A stretch of 64,000 bases of DNA, taken from contig NZ_CP101989.1 in the NCBI RefSeq assembly GCF_024508275.1, forward strand, positions 3,162,001-3,226,000, written 5' to 3'. The position numbers were made by a program, and so were the translations under genes. The notes under the pieces are model-generated. The model searched no databases. It was given only the letters and a program-made list of their open reading frames with translations, and was not told where the DNA came from. This document shows, piece by piece, positions 42,410 through 51,517 of the stretch (its first letter is position 1; the number at the start of each line of letters is the position of its first letter). The DNA comes from Cellulomonas wangsupingiae (GTDB taxonomy: Bacteria; Actinomycetota; Actinomycetes; Actinomycetales; Cellulomonadaceae).

Positions 42410-43448
42410 GCTCGTCTCCCCCGTCACGCCGATCAGCCCGGCCGGCCCCGGCCCCGCACCGCGCGTCCCGCTGCGCGACACCATGGCCCGGTACGGCGTC
42501 CGGCTCGCGCTGGTCACGCTCGTCGCGGTCGCCGCCGCCACCGGGATCCTCGTGTGGGACAACCCCGCCGCGCCCGGGTCGAGCGGCTACTGGACCATCG
42601 TGCGCAGCCGCCTGTCGTCGGTCGGCACGATCCTCGTCGTGGCGTTCTGCCACGGCGTCGCCACCGTCGCGTTCCACTCCGTGACGAACAACCGGATCCT
42701 CACGCCGTCGATCCTCGGGTTCGACGCGCTGTACCGGGTCGTCCAGACCGCGCTGGTGTTCTTCCTCGGTGCGGGCTCGCTGGCCGCCACCGACGGCATC
42801 GCCAAGGTCGTGCTGCAGAGCGTGCTCATGGTCGGGTTCGCGACCCTCCTGTACGGCTGGCTGTTCACCGGCAGGCGGGCCGACCTGCACCTGCTGCTGC
42901 TCGTCGGCGTGGTCCTCGGCATGGGCTTCGGGTCGCTGTCGACGTTCATGCAGCGCATGCTCACGCCGAGCGAGTTCGACATCCTGTCGGCCCGGCTGTT
43001 CGGCAGCATCAGCACGTCGTCCGCGGAGTACCTGCCGTGGGGCGCCGCGGTGTGCGTGGTCGTCGGCACGCTGCTGTGGCGGCGCCGGCACGTGCTCGAC
43101 GTCGTCGCGCTGGGCCGCGAGACCGCCACGAGCCTGGGCGTGCGCCACCAGCGCGAGGTGCTGCTCACCCTGCTGCTGGTCGCCGTGCTCGTCTCGGTGT
43201 CGACGTCGCTGGTGGGGCCCATGACGTTCTTCGGGTTCGTCGCCGCCCTGTTGACCTACCAGGTCGTCGGCACCAGCCGGCACGCGCTGACCCTGCCGAT
43301 GGTCGTCGCGCTGGCCTCGGCGATGCTCCTGCTCGCGTACTTCGTGCTGCGGCACGTGTTCTACGCCGGCGGTCTCGTCACGGTCGTCATCGAGCTCGGC
43401 GGCGGCCTCGTCTTCCTGTTCTACCTCCTGCGGAAGGGCCTGCGGTGA
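42402..43448 (+). CDS. FecCD-type iron-siderophore permease (second subunit)
   Basis: A 348-residue membrane subunit with a short Pro-rich cytoplasmic leader and about nine helices. FecCD features include a variant of the first signature (ILVVAFCHGVATVAFHSVTNNRI), NNRILTPSILGFDALY, and GPMTFFGFVAALLTYQVVG as the coupling loop. The GTG start overlaps the previous gene by 8 bp. It corresponds to YclO. Confidence 0.88.
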   Translation: MAELVSPVTPISPAGPGPAPRVPLRDTMARYGVRLALVTLVAVAAATGILVWDNPAAPGSSGYWTIVRSRLSSVGTILVVAFCHGVATVAFHSVTNNRILTPSILGFDALYRVVQTALVFFLGAGSLAATDGIAKVVLQSVLMVGFATLLYGWLFTGRRADLHLLLLVGVVLGMGFGSLSTFMQRMLTPSEFDILSARLFGSISTSSAEYLPWGAAVCVVVGTLLWRRRHVLDVVALGRETATSLGVRHQREVLLTLLLVAVLVSVSTSLVGPMTFFGFVAALLTYQVVGTSRHALTLPMVVALASAMLLLAYFVLRHVFYAGGLVTVVIELGGGLVFLFYLLRKGLR

Positions 43449-44206
43449 TCACCCTCGTCGACGTCTCGAAGTCCTACGGGGACGTGCACGCGCTCGGCCC
43501 GGTCGACCTCGAGATCCCCACCGGGGGCGTCACGGCGCTCGTCGGACCCAACGGTGCCGGCAAGTCCACGATGCTGACGATCGTCGGGCGGCTGCTCGCG
43601 GCCGACGCCGGCCGGGTCACGGTCGGCGGTCTCGACGTCGTCACGGCGCGGCCGCGCGAGCTGGCGCAGCGCCTGGCGATCCTGCGCCAGGAGAACCACT
43701 TCGTCGCCCGGCTCACCGTGCGCCAGCTCGTCGCGCTCGGCCGGTTCCCGCACTCGCAGGGCCGGCTCACCACGGCCGACGCCGATGCCGTCGACACCGC
43801 GCTGGAGTTCCTCGACCTGGTCGACCTGCAGCACCGCTACCTCGACGAGCTGTCCGGCGGGCAGCGCCAGCGCGCCTACGTCGCCATGGTCGTCGCGCAG
43901 GACACCGACTACCTGCTGCTCGACGAGCCGCTGAACAACCTCGACATGCAGCACGCGGTGTCGATGATGGCGCGCCTGCGCCGGGCCGCGGACGAGCTCG
44001 GCAAGACCGTCGTCCTCGTCGTGCACGACGTGAACTTCGCCGCCGCGTGGGCGGACCGCGTCGTCGCGATGACCGACGGCCGGGTCCGGCACGTCGGGAC
44101 GCCCGCGCAGATCATGACCGAGGAGATCCTCACGGACGTGTTCGCGACGCCCGTGACCGTCGTCGACGGCCCCGGGCACCCGCTGGCGGTGTACTACCGG
44201 CCCTGA
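43445..44206 (+). CDS. Iron-siderophore ABC importer ATPase
   Basis: A 253-residue ATPase that powers the importer. Walker A GPNGAGKST, Q-loop LRQENHF, signature LSGGQRQRAYVAM, Walker B YLLLDEPLNNLD and the switch His of VVHDVNFA are all present. The GTG start overlaps the permease stop (GTGA, 43445-43448). It corresponds to YclP. No siderophore biosynthesis gene is in the window, so the operon may take up xenosiderophores or siderophores made elsewhere in the genome. Confidence 0.93.
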   Translation: MITLVDVSKSYGDVHALGPVDLEIPTGGVTALVGPNGAGKSTMLTIVGRLLAADAGRVTVGGLDVVTARPRELAQRLAILRQENHFVARLTVRQLVALGRFPHSQGRLTTADADAVDTALEFLDLVDLQHRYLDELSGGQRQRAYVAMVVAQDTDYLLLDEPLNNLDMQHAVSMMARLRRAADELGKTVVLVVHDVNFAAAWADRVVAMTDGRVRHVGTPAQIMTEEILTDVFATPVTVVDGPGHPLAVYYRP

Positions 44207-44313
44207 GGCACGGGTGCGGCGCGTCGTCGCCGGGCCGGTCATCGCCCCAGGGCACCCACTCCTGTGGCGGGCGTCATGTCGCCGACCTAGGCTCGGCGGG
44301 ACGGGGGGCCGCG

Positions 44314-45267
44314 ATGAGAGCAGCCGTGGTGCCGGCACCGGAGGGCACGCCCCGGTACGGCGAGTTCCCGGACCCGCACGCGGGCCCGGACGACGTGCTG
44401 CTGGACCTCGTCGCGGCGGCGCTGCACCCGATCGTGCGCTCCCGCGCCCGCGGCACGCACTACAGCGCCGGCAGCGAGTACCCGATGGTCCCCGGCGTGG
44501 ACGGCGTGGGACGGACCCGCGAGGGTGCGCTCGTCTACGCCGGTGAGGTGCAGGAGCCGTGGGGCACGTTCGCCGACCGGTTCGCCGCACCGCGCACCCG
44601 GACCGTCCCCCTGCCCGACGGCGTCGACCCGGTGGCCGTCGCCGCGGGCATGAACCCGGGGATGTCGTCGTGGATGCCGCTCACCGAGCACGTCGCTCGT
44701 GGTGGGGCCCTCGGCACGGTCCTCGTGCTCGGGGCGACGGGCACGGCCGGCGGCCTGGCGGTGCAGAACGCCCGCCGGCTGGGCGCGAGACGGGTCGTCG
44801 GGGTGGGCCGTGACCCCGCGGAGCTCGAGCGCGTCCTGGCCCTGGGCGCCGAGCCCGTCGCGCTCACGGAGGACGCCGACGCCGACGTGCCGGCACTCAC
44901 GGCGGCGCTCGACGGCGAGGCGCCCGACCTCGTCCTGGACTACCTGTGGGGCGCTCCGGCGGAGGTCGCGTTCCGCGCGCTGGAGGCCGGCCCGGCCGGT
45001 GAGGGCACGGTGTACGTCGAGGTCGGCGCCGTCGCCGGCCCGACGGCCGCCACGCCCGCGGCGCTGCTGCGCAGCCGCAGGTTCCAGGTGCGCGGCAGCG
45101 GCATCGGCTCGGTCGACCTGAGCCGCTACCGCGACGAGGCCGTCGCCTACCTGGGACGGATCGCGGCCGGTGCCGTGGTGGTCCCGACGGTGACGTTCCC
45201 CCTCGAGCGCGTCGCGGACGCGTGGCAGGCGACGCACGGCCCACGCGCCGTCGTGACGCCCGTCTGA
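44314..45267 (+). CDS. MDR-family quinone oxidoreductase-like protein
   Basis: A 317-residue medium-chain dehydrogenase without zinc ligands. The N-terminal catalytic domain has MRAAVVPAPEGTPRYGEFPD and YPMVPGVDGVGRT. The NADPH site is VLVLGATGTAGGLAVQNARRLGA-like with AxxGxxG replaced by GATGTAG, as in quinone oxidoreductases. LVLDYLWGAPAEVAF follows. The substrate is unknown. A TAGGCT -10 box (44288-44293) lies 20 bases before the ATG, suggesting its own promoter after the importer operon. Confidence 0.82.
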   Translation: MRAAVVPAPEGTPRYGEFPDPHAGPDDVLLDLVAAALHPIVRSRARGTHYSAGSEYPMVPGVDGVGRTREGALVYAGEVQEPWGTFADRFAAPRTRTVPLPDGVDPVAVAAGMNPGMSSWMPLTEHVARGGALGTVLVLGATGTAGGLAVQNARRLGARRVVGVGRDPAELERVLALGAEPVALTEDADADVPALTAALDGEAPDLVLDYLWGAPAEVAFRALEAGPAGEGTVYVEVGAVAGPTAATPAALLRSRRFQVRGSGIGSVDLSRYRDEAVAYLGRIAAGAVVVPTVTFPLERVADAWQATHGPRAVVTPV

Positions 45268-45300
45268 CGACCCGCCCGCCCGCCGCCCGGCCGCCTGCGG

Positions 45301-45846
45301 TCAGCGGCGCGCGCGGCCCGGCGCCACGAGGACGACGGCAGCACCCACGGCCGCACCGGCCAGGCCGGTGGCACCCACCCACCACCACTGCGACCCGTCA
45401 CGCTGGACCGTCACCCAGACCTCGGAGCCGGCGCCCTGCACGTAGAGCGAGACCCGCGCCTCGAGGCCGGGGCGCTCCAGGAGGTAGAAGTCGTCCGCGG
45501 CGGCGGGATGGTCCGTGACGACGGTCCACCCCGCCGCGCGCGCGAGCTGCGGGACCGCGAGGTCACCGTCGGTCGCAGCGGATCCCGTCGCGGTGACCCC
45601 GGCGACGTCCTCCCAGCCCAGGAGGACGTTGCCGCGCTGCAGGCCCTCGTCCTCGACGCTGAAGCCGCGAGGGACCAGGTCACGGGCCTCGGCGAGCAGG
45701 TCGGACCCGCTCGGGCGCAGCACGAGCCAGCCCACGACGAGACCCACCAGCGCACCCAGCACGCCGCCGAGCACCACCGGCCCCGCCCCGGGTCGCGCCC
45801 CGGCTCCCCCACGCGCCTGCGTACGCTCCCCCGTACCGCGGCCCAT
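45301..45846 (-). CDS. Hypothetical membrane protein with two helices
   Basis: A 181-residue protein I do not recognise. It has an N-terminal Gly/Arg-rich leader, a helix at about 24-43 (VVLGGVLGALVGLVVGWLVL), an extracytoplasmic domain of about 100 residues with WEDVAGVTATGSAATDGDLA and DDFYLLERPG, and a C-terminal helix at about 155-175. It starts 2 bp after the RTX lipase gene on the same strand, so the two are likely co-transcribed. A helper or anchoring role for that secreted protein is possible but unsupported. Confidence 0.6.
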   Translation of the reverse strand: MGRGTGERTQARGGAGARPGAGPVVLGGVLGALVGLVVGWLVLRPSGSDLLAEARDLVPRGFSVEDEGLQRGNVLLGWEDVAGVTATGSAATDGDLAVPQLARAAGWTVVTDHPAAADDFYLLERPGLEARVSLYVQGAGSEVWVTVQRDGSQWWWVGATGLAGAAVGAAVVLVAPGRARR

Positions 45847-45848
45847 GG

Positions 45849-48800
45849 CTAGTGCGTCCCCCAGGTGGTGCCCGGCCCGCCGACCAGCAGGTCGACGCCG
45901 GCACCACCCACGAGGACGTCGTCGCCGACGCCACCGAGGAGCGTGTCGTTGCCGGCATCTCCGAACAGCCGGTCGTTCCCGACCTCACCGGAGAGCACGT
46001 CGTGCCCGTCCCCACCGTGCAGCGTGTCCGCGCCGCGGCCACCGAGCACGAGGTCGTCACCGCCACCCGCGCACACCAGGTCGTCACCCTCACCCGCGTG
46101 GATGACGTCGCGCCCTGCAGTCCCGACGATGACGTCCGCACCGCGGGTCCCGAGGACCAGCCCTCGGCCCGTGGCGACGATCGTGGCGGGCACGCCCTGA
46201 CAGGTGTGCCGTACGTCGACCTGCTGCGTCTGCTCGCCCACCTGGCCGGCGGTGTCGGTCACGCGCAGGGTCACGTCGAACACGCCCGCCGTGGCGTAGC
46301 GGTGCTCGACGAGCGGGCCCGACGCGGTGGTTCCGTCACCCAGGTCCCACACGTGCTCGACCACCGTCTGGTCGTCCGAGGACGCCGAGCCGTCGAGCGT
46401 GACGACCAGACCGTCCGTCACCGTCGCCGTGAACTGCGCGACGGGCGGGACGTCCAGTGCGGTACCTCCGGTGAACTGCGCGGACAGGTACGGCGCCGTG
46501 GTGTGCGCGTCGACGAGTGCGACCCCGGACTGCGGTGACCACAGCGGGTAGATCGCGAGGTCGCGCAGCACGTACGGTCCGTCCTCGCCGGACGCCCCGA
46601 TGCTCGCGCCGTCGAGCTCCAGGACGATCTGAGCACCACCGGCACCGAGGTACACCTCGGTCTGCGCCCGCCCGACCTCACCGCCGTCCTGCGCGACGAG
46701 CTTGCCGTTGACGGCGTACGTCCCCGCCTCCTCGGTCGTGACCTGCGCCGAGAGCCTCAGGACGTCGTACAGGCCGTCGCCGTCGGCGTCGACGGGCTCG
46801 TCCGCGAACCCCGAGACCGTCAGGACGTCGTGCTCGAACGCCCCGGGGTCGGCCGCCGCGGTCTGGCCGAGGTCGACGATGTCGACGATGCCGAGGTCCG
46901 CGTCGGAGAGCGTGACGTCGACCAGGCGCCACGGGCCCGGCCGCGCGCTGTCGTGGATCGTCCGGCCGTCGAAACGGAGAGTGAGTGCGCCGTCACCCGC
47001 GGCGAGCTCGCCGGTCGCGCCCGCCTCCGCGACCCGGTCGCCGTCAGCGTCGACGAGCCGGCCGGCAAGTCGGTAGCCGCCGGCGTCGTCGACGCGGACC
47101 GGGACCGTGAGATCGAGGTGGTCCATCAGCCCGTCGAGGTCGTCGTCCTGGGTGCTCTCCGTGAACGTGTCCCCGACGGAGCCGCCCGCGGCCACGACGA
47201 GCGGCACGTTCGCCGTCCGGGGCTGCTCACCCTCCACCCACGCCGTCACGTTGAAGGAGCCCTCGGCCGGTGCCGTCAGGGTCGTGGTCCAGCGCCCCTC
47301 GCCCGCCGCCGTCATCTGCCCGGACACGATCTCGCCCGCCTCGCCGGTGATCCGGAGCTCGACGGCGTCGCCCGCCAACGCTCCCGCCAGCTCCGCGACG
47401 ACCTCGAGCTGCGTCCCGCCGCGGACGACTGTCGGCACGTCGAGCGCGAGGGCCCTGCTGGACTCCACGAGCAGGTGTGCCTGGAAGGCCCTGGTCGCGT
47501 CGCCCTCGTTCGTCACGGTGAGCGTCGCCGACCCGGTGAAGTCGGCCGCGACAGCCGGCGCGTCGAAGAACGTCGTGGGAGCGAACGACCCGGAGTCGAC
47601 GGAGACCGCGAGCCCTTCCTCCGCCAGCACCACGACGGTCGCCGCCTCACCCGCACCGGCCGCGAGGGGGTACGAGCGCGTCTCACCCGGACCGACGGCG
47701 TCTGCCGCGCCTCCCGCGTTCTGCACGGCGGCGCCCTCGTCCGAGGGCGCCGCCGCCTCAGCGGCCCGCCAACCCCCTCCGCCACCCCCTCCGCCACCGC
47801 CACCGGCAGTACCTGCGCAGTCCGCGTGCTCGGCGTACAGGAAGCAGAACGCCCTCAGGTACGAGCCGCTCTCGCGTTCGTAGATCAGGCCCATGTGGTC
47901 GGTCTCGAGCGACGGCGTCAGGCTCGTGTGCAGGCCGCCGTTCCCGTTTCCCGCGGCGAGGTGCCGGACGCTGCTCACGGCCACCGTCCCGTCGTCCTGT
48001 CCGGCGAGGACCACGAACCCCGGGCCCCCGGTGCTGCCTGCGATCGTGCCGTAAGCCACCGAAGCGCGGTCCGGGACCTCCTTGTTGAAGACGCCGATGA
48101 CGTACCCCGGCTGCAGCTGGTAAAGACCGTCCTCACTGCTCTCGCACGGACCGAAATCGCGGCTGAGATAGTCGACGAGGTATTGACCTCCGCCCTTCAG
48201 CCACCACGGCGTGTTGCGGTTGGCACACAGCAGGGACGCGAGGTCGCTGCCGGCGTTCGGTGTCCCCAGCATGACGATCCTGCGCACCTTGCCCGGATTG
48301 TCGAACGCGTACAGCCGCCCCGCGAGGCCGCCCATCGAGTGCCCCACGATGTCGATCTGCTGGTAAGGGTCCCTGTCGATGAGGTCGTCGACCTCCGGGG
48401 TCAGGAGCTCCACGTTCCGCCTGATGCTGTCGTTCTTGCTGAGCTGCGGTGCGATCGCGCGGTTCACCAGCCGCGACTGGTTGTCCGTGAAGTACTTCTT
48501 CATGCTCGCCATGGTCGACTCGCCCGAGGACCAGGTGCTCTCGTTCGCCGTGATCCCGTGCACGAAGGCGACCGGGCGCACACCGTCCCGACCTTGGCCC
48601 GGCCGCAGCTCGGCCCAGTCGACCTCGACGGCCCACCCGGAGCGGCCCTCGTCGATGAGCACCTGGAACTGATTGGTCGCGACCTCGCCCTCCGCGGCGG
48701 GGAACCGCAGCAGCTCGGCGGGGAACGAGAAGGTGTCGGTCGCCCACTGGTTGTCGGCGCCGCTCAGCTGGCCCTCGAGCTGGACGCCGTTGACCACGAC

Positions 48801-49190
48801 CCGGTCGATCTCGCCGCTGATCTCGTCGACGTCGAACGCGCGCAGAGTGAGCAACGACGTCGCCCCGTGGAAGACGTGGCCCGTCGCGGGCGCGCCGTTC
48901 TGGTCGACGGGACCGAGATGGTCGGAGATGTCGATGGAGAAGTCGAGCGGGTTGTCCTCGTACCAGAGGTACTGGTCGAGGTCGAAACCGCTCTCGACGC
49001 GATATGTCAGCAACCCACCCGAGGCCGCACGTACCGAGGTCCCGGCGGATTCCTGCAGCGTGGTTCTCGCTCGTGCGGGGGGTTGTTCACCGCTGGCCAC
49101 CGAGGATGCCGCGCCCGCCGGGAGGACGCCCAGGCCGGAGAACACCACGGCACCGACAATTCCCGCTGTCGCGATCACACGCAGGCGCAC
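45849..49190 (-). CDS. Secreted lipase-like protein with PKD and RTX calcium-binding repeats
   Basis: A 1113-residue exported protein. Signal peptide about 1-27. The alpha/beta-hydrolase part (about 190-460) has FVHGITANEST, the nucleophile in GHSMGG, an Asp in LAGQDDGT and a His in ETDHMGL. An 11-glycine linker is followed by beta-sandwich regions, a PKD domain (about 930-1015, VWDLGDGTT), and at the end about nine GGxGxD-type RTX nonapeptides (about 1030-1105). The GTG follows AAGGGAGA. RTX repeats normally belong to type I-secreted Gram-negative proteins, so a Sec-exported Gram-positive example is unusual. Parts (about 48.1-48.5 kb) use more AT-ending codons than the neighbours. Confidence 0.85.
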   Translation of the reverse strand: MRLRVIATAGIVGAVVFSGLGVLPAGAASSVASGEQPPARARTTLQESAGTSVRAASGGLLTYRVESGFDLDQYLWYEDNPLDFSIDISDHLGPVDQNGAPATGHVFHGATSLLTLRAFDVDEISGEIDRVVVNGVQLEGQLSGADNQWATDTFSFPAELLRFPAAEGEVATNQFQVLIDEGRSGWAVEVDWAELRPGQGRDGVRPVAFVHGITANESTWSSGESTMASMKKYFTDNQSRLVNRAIAPQLSKNDSIRRNVELLTPEVDDLIDRDPYQQIDIVGHSMGGLAGRLYAFDNPGKVRRIVMLGTPNAGSDLASLLCANRNTPWWLKGGGQYLVDYLSRDFGPCESSEDGLYQLQPGYVIGVFNKEVPDRASVAYGTIAGSTGGPGFVVLAGQDDGTVAVSSVRHLAAGNGNGGLHTSLTPSLETDHMGLIYERESGSYLRAFCFLYAEHADCAGTAGGGGGGGGGGGWRAAEAAAPSDEGAAVQNAGGAADAVGPGETRSYPLAAGAGEAATVVVLAEEGLAVSVDSGSFAPTTFFDAPAVAADFTGSATLTVTNEGDATRAFQAHLLVESSRALALDVPTVVRGGTQLEVVAELAGALAGDAVELRITGEAGEIVSGQMTAAGEGRWTTTLTAPAEGSFNVTAWVEGEQPRTANVPLVVAAGGSVGDTFTESTQDDDLDGLMDHLDLTVPVRVDDAGGYRLAGRLVDADGDRVAEAGATGELAAGDGALTLRFDGRTIHDSARPGPWRLVDVTLSDADLGIVDIVDLGQTAAADPGAFEHDVLTVSGFADEPVDADGDGLYDVLRLSAQVTTEEAGTYAVNGKLVAQDGGEVGRAQTEVYLGAGGAQIVLELDGASIGASGEDGPYVLRDLAIYPLWSPQSGVALVDAHTTAPYLSAQFTGGTALDVPPVAQFTATVTDGLVVTLDGSASSDDQTVVEHVWDLGDGTTASGPLVEHRYATAGVFDVTLRVTDTAGQVGEQTQQVDVRHTCQGVPATIVATGRGLVLGTRGADVIVGTAGRDVIHAGEGDDLVCAGGGDDLVLGGRGADTLHGGDGHDVLSGEVGNDRLFGDAGNDTLLGGVGDDVLVGGAGVDLLVGGPGTTWGTH

Positions 49191-49229
49191 GGCGTCTCCC
49201 TTGTCACGGAATGACCACTGTCGAGCGGT

Positions 49230-49259
49230 ACGTTCCAGGTCCGTGGAGCATGCCGTCAA
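49230..49259 (-). promoter_or_regulatory. Promoter of the RTX lipase gene
   Basis: On the minus strand TTGACG (-35, 49254-49259) and GAACGT (-10, 49230-49235) are 18 bp apart. The leader to the GTG at 49190 would be about 33 bases and ends with the AAGGGAGA ribosome site. Confidence 0.5.
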
Positions 49260-49336
49260 GATTCCGACCTGGCGGCGAAGAACATCTCGCCCGTTCGGCC
49301 CAGCGCCGCCGGCGGCGTTCCCGCGGACCTCTCCGG

Positions 49337-50020
49337 TCAGCGACGCGCCTCCGCGCGCCCGCCGACCGCCAGCCCGCACTCGTACGCGATGATCACCGCC
49401 TGCACCCGGTCGCGCGCACCAAGCTTGGCGAAGAGGTTGCCGACGTGCGTCTTGACGGTGGTCTCCGAGACGACGAGCTCCGCCGCGATCTCGGGGTTCG
49501 ACGATCCCGCCGCGACCAGGCGCAGCACGTCCAGCTCGCGCGGTGTCAGGGCGGCCAGGCGTGGGTCCGGGCCCGGCTCGGCCGCCGCGGCCGTCGGCAG
49601 GTGCGGCGCGAAGAGGTCGAGCATGCGCCGCAGGATCCGCGGCGCGACGACGGCGGTGCCGGCGGCGACGGTGCGGATCGCGTCGACCAGCTCGTCCGGG
49701 CGGGCCGACTTCAGGAGGAACCCGCTGGCACCGGCCCGCAGTGCGGCGAACGCGAGGTCGTCGACGTCGAACGTGGTGAGCACGAGCACCCGCGAGGCCG
49801 GGTGCTCCTCGACGATGCGTCGCGTCGCCTCGATGCCGTCCATGCCGGGCATGCGGATGTCCATGAGCACGACGTCGGGCGCGAGCGCGGCCACCTGGGC
49901 GAGCGCGACCCGCCCGTCCCCGGCGTCGCCGACGACCTCGAGGTCCGGCTCGCTCTCGATGACCATCCGGAAGCCGACGCGCAGCAGCGACTGGTCGTCC
50001 ACCAGGAGCACCGTCGTCAT
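49337..50020 (-). CDS. NarL/LuxR-type response regulator of the ABC-linked pair
   Basis: A 227-residue regulator. The receiver has VLLVDDQSLLR, phospho-acceptor Asp in VVLMDIRMPGMDG, Thr in VLVLTTFDVDD and Lys in GFLLKSARPD. The LuxR domain has LTPRELDVLRLVAAGSSNPE followed by VSETTVKTHVGNLFAKLG. Its start overlaps the kinase stop as ATGA (50017-50020). It is the last gene of a five-gene minus-strand cluster with an ABC exporter, and probably controls that exporter. Confidence 0.92.
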   Translation of the reverse strand: MTTVLLVDDQSLLRVGFRMVIESEPDLEVVGDAGDGRVALAQVAALAPDVVLMDIRMPGMDGIEATRRIVEEHPASRVLVLTTFDVDDLAFAALRAGASGFLLKSARPDELVDAIRTVAAGTAVVAPRILRRMLDLFAPHLPTAAAAEPGPDPRLAALTPRELDVLRLVAAGSSNPEIAAELVVSETTVKTHVGNLFAKLGARDRVQAVIIAYECGLAVGGRAEARR

Positions 50021-51435
50021 CGTGCGTCCCCGTCCTCGTCGTCCGACCACGGCAGCACCGCGCGCACCTGCCATCCCCCGCCCAGCCGGGGGCCCGCCGA
50101 CACGTGGCCGCCGAGCAGCGCGGCGCGCTCGCTCATGCCGACGATGCCACGGCCGGTGCCGCCGCCCGTCCCCGGACGCGTCCCCCCGCTGTCGAGCACG
50201 TCGACCTCCACCGTCGTCGGCGTGCGCCGCACGGTCACCTCCACCGACGCCGCGCCCGGTGCGTGGCGCAGGACGTTCGTCAGCGCCTCCCCCAGGATCC
50301 GCGCCACGGCGAGGCGCACGGACACGTCGTCCGGGAGGTCCGCGTCCAGGCCGGTGGCGCTCACCGGGAGGCCGGCGGTCCGGAACCGCGCGACGACGGT
50401 GGCCAGGTCGACCTCCGCGGGCTCGACCTGCCGGGCGGCACCCGTCGCGCCGTCGGCGGCACCGTCCGCGGGGCCGTCCGCCGGGCCCAGCGCGCCCAGG
50501 ACGCGCTGCATGTCGACCATCGCGGACCGGCCGGTGCGGGCGACCTGCCGCACCGCCTCCCGGGCGTGCTCGGGGGCGCGCTCGAACGCCGCGTCGGCAC
50601 CGTCGGCCAGCGCGACCATGACGGACACGCTGTGGGCGACGACGTCGTGCATCTCGCGGGCGATGTGGGCGCGCTCGGTCGCGCGGGCGAGCGTGACGCC
50701 CTGGTCCCGTTCGCGTGCCAGCGCCCGGTAGCGCTCGACGAGCTCCGCGGCGTGCAGACGACGGGCCCGGGCTGCCGACCCGACAGCGACCCCCAGCAGC
50801 AGCAGCAGCGCCGCCAGCAGGAGGACGGAGAGCACGCGGCTGCCGGACGAGAAGCGCTCCCCGTCGTAGTCCGCCACGTAGGAGGGGTCGGCGGGGACCG
50901 AGGACCACATGATGACCTCGCTGATCCCGAGGTCCTGCCACCGCCACAGCGCGACCGTCACGACCGTGAGGACCGCCCCGAAGACGACCCACGTGGTCCG
51001 TGTGCTGCGAGCCGCGGCCACGCCGTAGAGGGCGCACGCCAGGCAGGCCCCCAGGACGCCCAGCACACCGCCGACGACCAGGGACGCCAGCGCCGCGACG
51101 GTCAGCAGCGCCGTCACGGTGAGCGGCCACAGCCGTCGCACCAGCAGCAGACCGGCGCCGACGGCGGCCCCCGCCAACCACGTGGCCGTGGCCGTTCGCA
51201 CGTACGCGGGACCTGGCGGGTACGCGCCGAGGTAGGAGCCTCCGGCGGCGGTCTGGCCGGCCCACACCGAGCCGAAGAGCCCGACCACGAGCATGGCGCC
51301 CGCGACGGTGACGTCCATGACCCACGGGCGTCTCGCCACGAGGCGTGCGACCGGGCTCCCGGCGCGTACGTGCTCCTCGGTGAGCAGCGGCTCGCGCTCG
51401 GTGCGCGCCGCCGCGGTCTCGTGTCGGATCACCAC
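50017..51435 (-). CDS. HisKA_3-type histidine kinase of the ABC-linked pair
   Basis: A 472-residue sensor kinase with about six helices between residues 45 and 255, including one extracytoplasmic loop of about 40 residues between the last two. The phosphoacceptor block is ATERAHIAREMHDVVAHSVS, followed by LGEALTNVLRHAPG (N-box), VDVLDSGG and GRGIVGMSERAALLGG. The GTG at 51435 follows GGGAGG with an 8-base spacer; adjacent GTG 51432 is possible. An 82-bp gap separates it from the permease gene, so co-transcription with the exporter is likely. Confidence 0.88.
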   Translation of the reverse strand: MVIRHETAAARTEREPLLTEEHVRAGSPVARLVARRPWVMDVTVAGAMLVVGLFGSVWAGQTAAGGSYLGAYPPGPAYVRTATATWLAGAAVGAGLLLVRRLWPLTVTALLTVAALASLVVGGVLGVLGACLACALYGVAAARSTRTTWVVFGAVLTVVTVALWRWQDLGISEVIMWSSVPADPSYVADYDGERFSSGSRVLSVLLLAALLLLLGVAVGSAARARRLHAAELVERYRALARERDQGVTLARATERAHIAREMHDVVAHSVSVMVALADGADAAFERAPEHAREAVRQVARTGRSAMVDMQRVLGALGPADGPADGAADGATGAARQVEPAEVDLATVVARFRTAGLPVSATGLDADLPDDVSVRLAVARILGEALTNVLRHAPGAASVEVTVRRTPTTVEVDVLDSGGTRPGTGGGTGRGIVGMSERAALLGGHVSAGPRLGGGWQVRAVLPWSDDEDGDAR

Positions 51436-51517
51436 CGGCCCACCCTCCCATCCCTGGTCACCCGCGCGGGTGTGCTCCCGGACGCCCGGCCGCCCGACCG
51501 TCCGCGGCAGGGCACCG

